24,577 bases of DNA from Priapulus caudatus (lineage: Eukaryota > Priapulida > Priapulimorpha > Priapulimorphida > Priapulidae), in NCBI RefSeq assembly GCF_000485595.1, contig NW_014577632.1, forward strand, positions 82,617 to 107,193, read 5' to 3'. A program made the translations under genes and the position numbers. The notes beneath the pieces were generated by a model, which was not told the origin of the DNA, searched no databases, and saw only the letters and a list, made by a program, of their open reading frames with translations. Position 1 is the stretch's first letter. Every line of letters starts with the position of its first letter. This document shows, one piece after another, positions 19,113 through 24,577 of the stretch.

Positions 19113-19245
19113 TAGACCGAATAATTCTGTCCCATATAACCTTTTTTATATTTTGGTGAGGGTTATTGGACAAATAATTGGCCAATAATCAATAACCCTC
19201 ACCAAAATATAAAAAAGGTTATTTAGGACAGAATTATTCGGTCTA
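19113..19245. mobile_element. 133-bp MITE with near full-length inverted repeats, Mutator-like
   Basis: 56-bp arms (19113-19168 and 19190-19245) start TAGACCGAATAATTCTGTCC and differ at only about two positions. The 21-bp centre is itself partly palindromic (ATTGGCCAAT). Flanking 9-mers ACCTATAAG (19104-19112) and ACCTATATG (19246-19254) match at 8 of 9. Long terminal inverted repeats with a 9-bp target duplication are the hallmark of Mutator-like elements, so this is inferred to be a non-autonomous member. Confidence 0.75.
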
Positions 19246-19296
19246 ACCTATATGGTTACCCATAGATTAGTGATAGCCCTGCATGGGGTATGACCA

Positions 19297-19758
19297 GTGT
19301 TAGGTTTGAAGTTGTGGTTAAGGAATTAGGATTAGTGTTATGGTTAATGTTAGGGTTAGAGTTAAGGTTAGAGTTGGGATTAGGGTTAGGGTTAGGGTTA
19401 GTGGTATGGTTATGGTTATGGGTAGATACGTTAGAGTACGTTGGTGTTATGGTTAGGGTTAGGGTTAGTGTTAGTGTTATGGTTATAGCTAGGGTTAAAC
19501 TTGGTTAGAGTTGGGATTAATTAAAAGTTAGTGTTGTGGTTATGGTTAGAGTTAGGATACGTTGGTGTTATGGTTAGGGTTATGGTTAGGGTTAATGTTA
19601 TGATTAAATGGTTATGGTTAGAATTAGTGTATACATTGCTGTTATGGTTAGGGTTGGGGTTATAGTGTTAGTGTTAGTGTTATGGTTATGGTTATGGTTA
19701 GGCCTATATGGTTAGGGTTAGTGTTAGGGCTAGGGTTAGAGTTAGGGTTAAGGTTAGT
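19297..19758 (+). repeat. degenerate TTAGGG-like minisatellite
   Basis: About 460 bp of GTTAGG, GTTAGGG, GTTATG and GTTAGT hexamer-like units, including a few exact TTAGGG runs. A single reversed stretch (GTAACCCTAA) follows at about 19780. The 72-codon frame over it is read-through. It may be an old telomere-like insertion or a hexamer satellite. Confidence 0.85.
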
Positions 19759-20727
19759 GATAGGCCGGGTTACAGTTACGGTAACCCTAATCCCCTCGGT
19801 TTGGAGTCGATGTCGATTAAGTGACTTCGGCTTCTAATATTACGACTAGCTATGTAAAACATGGCAACGTTTCTTGGGAATTATCAGGCCCACCTATATC
19901 GAATTTAGTCTTCGTTCAGCTTTGTTACTATTAATTCCTTGTTTTACGTGAAATATCCTGTATATATCGGTCATAATGCAGATCATAGAAGAACATCTGA
20001 TAATAACAATGTAGGCCTACGTATATTCACGCAACACAGCGCCATCAAAAAGCGTTGCGTCATATTCAGGTTGCGGCCAATGAAACTTTAATGATCCAAT
20101 AATTTTCCAATGAATGGAGAATTAACAATATCGAGCAAAACAACAAGTGATATAGCTGATTGCACCCTACTTTGTCAAATATAAATTTAAATTATCATTC
20201 ATGATGGACGACTGGATAAGAAAGTACATAATTCTATTCCTCTATAATCGCGAAATTGCATTTTCTACACATTTGCATTCAGGCTACACATCGTGTATCT
20301 TGTATTATAAACTAACAATGTTTTAAAGAATTGCACATGTCGTTTCACCCTTATAGTGTGCTCCATAAACAGAGAAAACATGTAAATCATATCGGACGGA
20401 ACTAGTTGAAAGCCGAATTCAGAATAACCATATAAAAACGCTACGAAGTCTGTCGAGGCGAGATCTCCATACATTTACTCTGCCAAAAATTATTCTACGG
20501 TTTTGCTATGGGAAATAAAATATATAGCTGGTGTAACCTCGGATCAGTTCCATTGAGTCCTTAAACGCATGTGCATAATCTATTCTTTTTTTGGTAGGCC
20601 ATGACCTTTTAAGTCAAATTAACTGCTAACTATGATGATGTGGACAGCAAAACTACATCGCAAGAATAATAAGCACTTGCGTGCATCCGGATGCTTGCAT
20701 ATATCGTAAATTCTTATTTTATTTTAG
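19759..20727. other. unassigned intronic DNA before exon 3
   Basis: No repeat or frame of note was seen. The 3' end is a normal pyrimidine-rich acceptor (ttattttattttag) for the last globin exon. Confidence 0.5.
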
Positions 20728-20871
20728 CGGATAGAACAACCATTCTTAGATGCAGTCAAGGAAACGCTGGGAGAGAGATACACTCACAATATGGAGCAGA
20801 TTTATCAAGTCACTATCAAGTTCATCATAGATACGCTCTATAAAGGCTACACCAAGGGCGCTGTTAAATAG
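20728..20871 (+). CDS. globin, last exon (helices G to H) with stop
   Basis: The exon has 47 codons plus TAG, starting RIEQPFLDAVKETLG and ending YKGYTKGAVK. It completes helix G from G7 and covers helix H. The frame joins phase 0 to PEYFW of the middle exon, exactly the G7.0 intron position known from vertebrate and many invertebrate globins. The length fits a last globin exon (42 codons in human beta-globin) with a short tail. The acceptor is attttag. Helix H has the usual hydrophobic pattern (IYQVTIKFIIDTLY). Only one copy of this exon exists in the window against two of the middle exon, which argues for a single gene. No AATAAA signal lies within several hundred bases after the stop. The first I see is near 22621. 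Confidence 0.93.
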   Translation, partial: RIEQPFLDAVKETLGERYTHNMEQIYQVTIKFIIDTLYKGYTKGAVK

Positions 20872-22916
20872 GCCTACGCCGGATGCGCGCCATGGCAATC
20901 GCCGGGTTAAAGACAGGGAGGAGTGATTGATGACGTCCTTTGTTCCAGAAACACCGGAAAGTCGCCAAAAACGATTTCCTATTCAGCGTTAATAACCTCA
21001 TATGCGGGTACTGGCAGAATTGCTACAGCGTATCTGCTATAGACGAATATTAACAATATGTCGCCGAAGGTACAGAATTGCGTAGTGCTCTATAGTCAGT
21101 AGAGACACAGTGACGGATGCCTACGGGGTATATGCTGTAATGTCAATACACGTGTACAAGGGAGAAATGCCTGACTTGTAAGCCGGACAACTGAACGTAT
21201 CGATAATCTAATTAGCGTACAGGTACGGTGTAATATAAGCATCAAGAGCAGCTGCGTGAATATGAGCTGAGATCTATACTCACCGGCTATTAGTGATTCC
21301 GGCATTATTAACAGCAGGTCTTACAAAACTGCGACAAATATGTAGACAAAATGTGTATTCGGGCCTTTTACAAACGCAATATATCATTGCTGTATATAAT
21401 AATATATTTATATATATAACAATTTATAACAATATATATATATATATATATATATTATATAAGAGTATATACAGAATATTGATATACCAAACGCGCCCAT
21501 CGAAATTTGATAGGGTAGAAGAAAAATGTTAAACGTGCACTACGGAGAGGTAATCATATATTTAATCTGAGTATGTGTGTATAGCAACCGGCATAGATGG
21601 CGTGAATAATTTCTTCAAGCGGCAAATAATTTGTCCAGCGATTATAGCCTGCATTTATTCTGCTAGGCGTGGAATTGACCCATCCGTCTGTGCGAGATAA
21701 CAGCGCCGCCTGCTTAGATATTGCTTCTAAGTCGGTTAATCTGAACAGGTTTACATGTATTTTCACTCCTGCACTCCAGCGTTGCCAAGCATTGTTATTA
21801 GATTGTCTTGTCGCGAGAATGATTGGCTAGAGCTGTCTACCAGCCGCTCAAGGCGGGTAAATATATATATAAAATGCATTGATTGCAATTTTTACAAGAA
21901 CACCATGTCGCCAATTTAGTTTATACCGTACTGTCAAAGACAATTTATTTATATTCACTAGATAAAGTGACTTTCACTTTCACATCTGTATCTTTATTAA
22001 TTCGTAATCTGTATCTTTCACTGTAATTGTCGCACTTTGCAATGTCTATTACATGCAGTAACCCTGATAGAAATTCGGAAAAATGTTAGTAAATCGCTCA
22101 GAAACGTTCGTTCAATCATAGTCACCTGACCTCAAAATCCAAGCAGATAGATCATATGGTATTATAATGTTCGATTTATCTATGCAGCAGTATGCGCTAT
22201 GAAATACGAAAGTTATTGTTGAAACAAACGGACAGACGAATAGGCAGCCAAAGACCCATTGAGATAGTCAAGCAGAGATAGACAGACTGCCAAGGCAACG
22301 ACAGACAGATCGACATACGCGCACAAACGGGCGCACACACGCACGTAAGCGTACACAGCATATATACTGTAATACAAACACGCGCTCTCTCTCGCATCTC
22401 TTTCTAATACTCATGATTATATATATATATATATATTCAAGCACATACATAAGAAAAAAGAGTCCCAAAACCTTTAATTGAATCGCTGCAGTTTTTGTCA
22501 CTCTACGGCTCTACTTGATTTCTTAATGGAACACCGTAATACAGCCATTACAATTATTCTAGAAATGTGTTATTCTTTATGATGCCCGTAGGAGAGTGTG
22601 TGCTGTATGAGAAGATTATCAATAAAAGCACTTACGAGTTACAGCGAAAAACAAAGGAATTGTAATCCTATTCATCTAATGGCGCCAACCTTACCCAATT
22701 TCTACTAATCATACCTACTAGCTTACAAAGGATGTGCGCGTTCCTAACAATATTACACAACTATTATTTCACTGACTTTGTACGGCTTCCTTCCTGAGTT
22801 TGTTACTTACCAAGCAAACCAATCTAAAAGATAAATAACAAGCATACGCCTCTTATATAAACTACATTCTACCAACAGCACGCGCGCGCGTGCTTGCTGT
22901 GTGCGCATGCTAATTA
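20872..22916. other. 3' flank of the globin gene, unassigned, with TA tracts
   Basis: The start is presumably the 3' UTR. (TA)n tracts lie at about 21431-21456 and 22418-22436. Several frames of 66 to 79 codons on both strands show no family. An AATAAA at about 22621 might be a distant poly(A) signal. Confidence 0.45.
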
Positions 22917-22991
<75 letters not shown>

Positions 22992-23085
22992 TACGTGTGT
23001 GCGCGCGCGCATGTGTCCTTGTGCGCGCGAGCATGTGTCCTTGTGCGCGTGCGTGCGTACGTACGCGTGCGTGCGTGTGCGCATG
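22917..23085. repeat. (TG)n microsatellite with (CG)n and (TGCG)n tail
   Basis: More than 30 TG units are followed by TGTGCG, CG and GTGC variants. A unit of about 22 bp (CATGTGTCCTTGTGCGCG) is repeated twice near 23010-23050. Frames of 60 to 146 codons here are read-through. Confidence 0.92.
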
Positions 23086-24070
23086 TTGTTTTGCACAAAA
23101 GACGGGCACGCAGGTCAGTCAGTCTCTACCCGCAGCAGAATACACGATTACGCACTACATCCGCTCAGGGGTTTCACGTCATTTGTCTGTCGATTGAATT
23201 ACAACGCAATCACAACTGGTAAATTCATGACGAGCGTGAGAACAAGGGGATCGAAAACCTGTCAGCATACAGGCAGCGACCAAGAGAGCATGCAGTGTGC
23301 TCGCCAAAAGAAAGTCGATCACGAGCATAAAAAGGGCGCTGTCTTTGAACGGCGAGGGTAACAACCGATAGGAACGATGAATCTAGCCACAAGTAGACAC
23401 ACCTATTCTCGCGATACATGTACGTATATACAGTGTACGCTTTGCTTGTATCGCTACTGCATAACCGCGTAGCGCTCGTGTAGAGCAATTAATTCGCATA
23501 TATATCTATGCGATATTTTCTATAATGAGTTTTTATGTTTATGTAGCCACTGCCGCCAATTTCAAAGCGCATATATATGCCCTTGATCGTGTATTGACCA
23601 AATAACAGCGAAACGTGTTTTACGTTTCCGTGGCTGCCGTTGCCAATTTAGTACCGAATGTTGTAAACACATGTCGACATTATAGTCGTTATATGGTGCA
23701 GGGACTACAACATATTCGATTGTCGGATGGTATGTATCTTAATAAAATTGTATAGTTTTCACACGCAAGTTAGAGATGTACGTATGTATTTTCTGTATTG
23801 TGTTACCGTTTCAAACTAACGTCATATTGCCAATGCTATCATATATTGCCAGAACTATTAGATATAAACAAATGTGCATGTTTACACATACGCGGTACAA
23901 GTTCATAACGATAAAAAATTACAGATGAGACATTTTTGTGGGAGAATCTTGAAAGCAGATCCAAGTTCTCCTTCATCGCGCTACCCATGCAGTGCACATG
24001 CAGACTGTAATCATGCATACTACTGTTCGTGTTTTTGCTGTTCTTGCTATGACGTTGTCTAACATATTAA
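23086..24070. other. unassigned DNA
   Basis: The frame 23225-23488 (minus) and the one at 23874-24062 (plus, Cys-rich end) show no recognised domain. Confidence 0.45.
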
Positions 24071-24155
24071 GAGCTAATAATACTTTGAACATATAATACA
24101 TTTAACATAATAAATTAATAAAATAACCTTGAACTAATAATACCTTGAACATATA
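24071..24155 (+). repeat. 60-bp-period direct pair related to the 80-bp hairpin
   Basis: GAGCTAATAATACTTTGAAC at 24071 and GAACTAATAATACCTTGAAC at 24131 are followed by ATATA in both. Their first half matches the arm of the hairpins at 11991 and 16744 (AGAGCTAATAATACC). Confidence 0.6.
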
Positions 24156-24224
24156 TATATCCGCCGGCGCGCTAACGTAGGACGATTGCTTCGATTATTA
24201 TACTTACAAATAATAATAAATATA

Positions 24225-24577
24225 GTGGTGGTGGTGGTGTTGGTGGTGGTGTTTTTGGTGTTGGTGGTGTTGGTGGTGTTGGTGGTGTTGGTGTTTCTGG
24301 TGGTGGTGGTGGTGGTGGTGGTGTTGTTGGTGGTGGTGGTGTTGGTGGTGTTGTTGGTGGTGGTGGTGTTGGTGGTGGTGGTGTTGGTGGTGGTGGTGGT
24401 GTTGTTGTTGGTGGTGTTGGTGGTCGTGGTGGTGTTGGTGGTGTTGGTGGTCGTGGTGGTGTTGGTGGTCGTGGTGCTGGTGGTGTTGGTGGTAGTGGTG
24501 GTGTTGTTGGTGGTGGTGGTGTTGGTGGTGGTGGTGGTGTTGTTGTTGGTGGTGTTGGTGGTCGTGGTGGTGTTGCA
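24225..24577 (+). repeat. (GGT)n-rich minisatellite running off the window
   Basis: GGT, GTT and occasional CGT or GCT triplets make a higher-order pattern (for example GGTGGTGTT units, and a TGGTGGTCG block recurring). The G-rich strand is the plus strand. All three frames are open over long stretches because of the triplet period, which is not evidence of coding. Confidence 0.92.

Noticed and set aside
24225-24577. Long open frames in the GGT array as a glycine- or valine-rich protein
   Set aside because: All frames stay open because of the triplet period, and there is no start, splice site or flanking coding sequence.

Overview
The window is eukaryotic DNA, most likely from a marine invertebrate animal (inference). 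It has a split globin gene with both classic globin introns, a TTAGGG-type interstitial repeat, long (CA/TG)n, (TGCG)n and (TA)n microsatellites, small inverted-repeat transposons and a dead LINE fragment. Gene density is very low. I could not fix the phylum. Nearly all long open frames outside the globin exons are read-through of microsatellites.

The only gene I can support is a plus-strand globin. Its middle exon (splice phase 2 at B12.2 to phase 0 at G7.0) occurs twice, at 10891-11122 and 15083-15314. The last exon with the stop is at 20728-20871. The first exon (helices A and B) was not found and may lie upstream of the window. The two middle exons sit in two near-identical blocks, 9225-13420 and 13431-18187, separated by a 10-N assembly gap. 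The blocks differ by about half a percent in single bases, by microsatellite lengths and by one 527-bp hAT-like insertion. I think these are two alleles of one locus laid end to end by the assembler, not a true tandem duplication.

The most unusual signal is around the middle exon. Upstream lie four extra copies of its intron/exon junction: an acceptor AG followed by in-frame codons reading LFLQ, LFSQ or LFPQ. Downstream lie about 16 units of a ~23-bp minisatellite whose unit is the exon end plus 5' splice site (GAGTATTTTTGG/gtaagc). Both borders of one exon have thus seeded arrays of splice-site look-alikes.

Layout: 1-3236, microsatellites and unassigned DNA; 3237-4130, GC-rich segment ending in a long inverted repeat; 4229-5214, a diverged direct repeat with a possible zinc-finger relic; 5943-6163, a foldback repeat with a TTAGGG core; 6342-6780, CA-rich tract; 7640-8096, LINE relic; 8900-9085, CA and TA microsatellites; 9225-18187, the duplicated globin block; 18280-19760, microsatellite, 74-bp tandem duplication, 46-bp palindrome, a 133-bp Mutator-like MITE and a degenerate TTAGGG array; 20728-20871, last globin exon; 20872-24577, unassigned DNA with a TG tract and a terminal GGT array.
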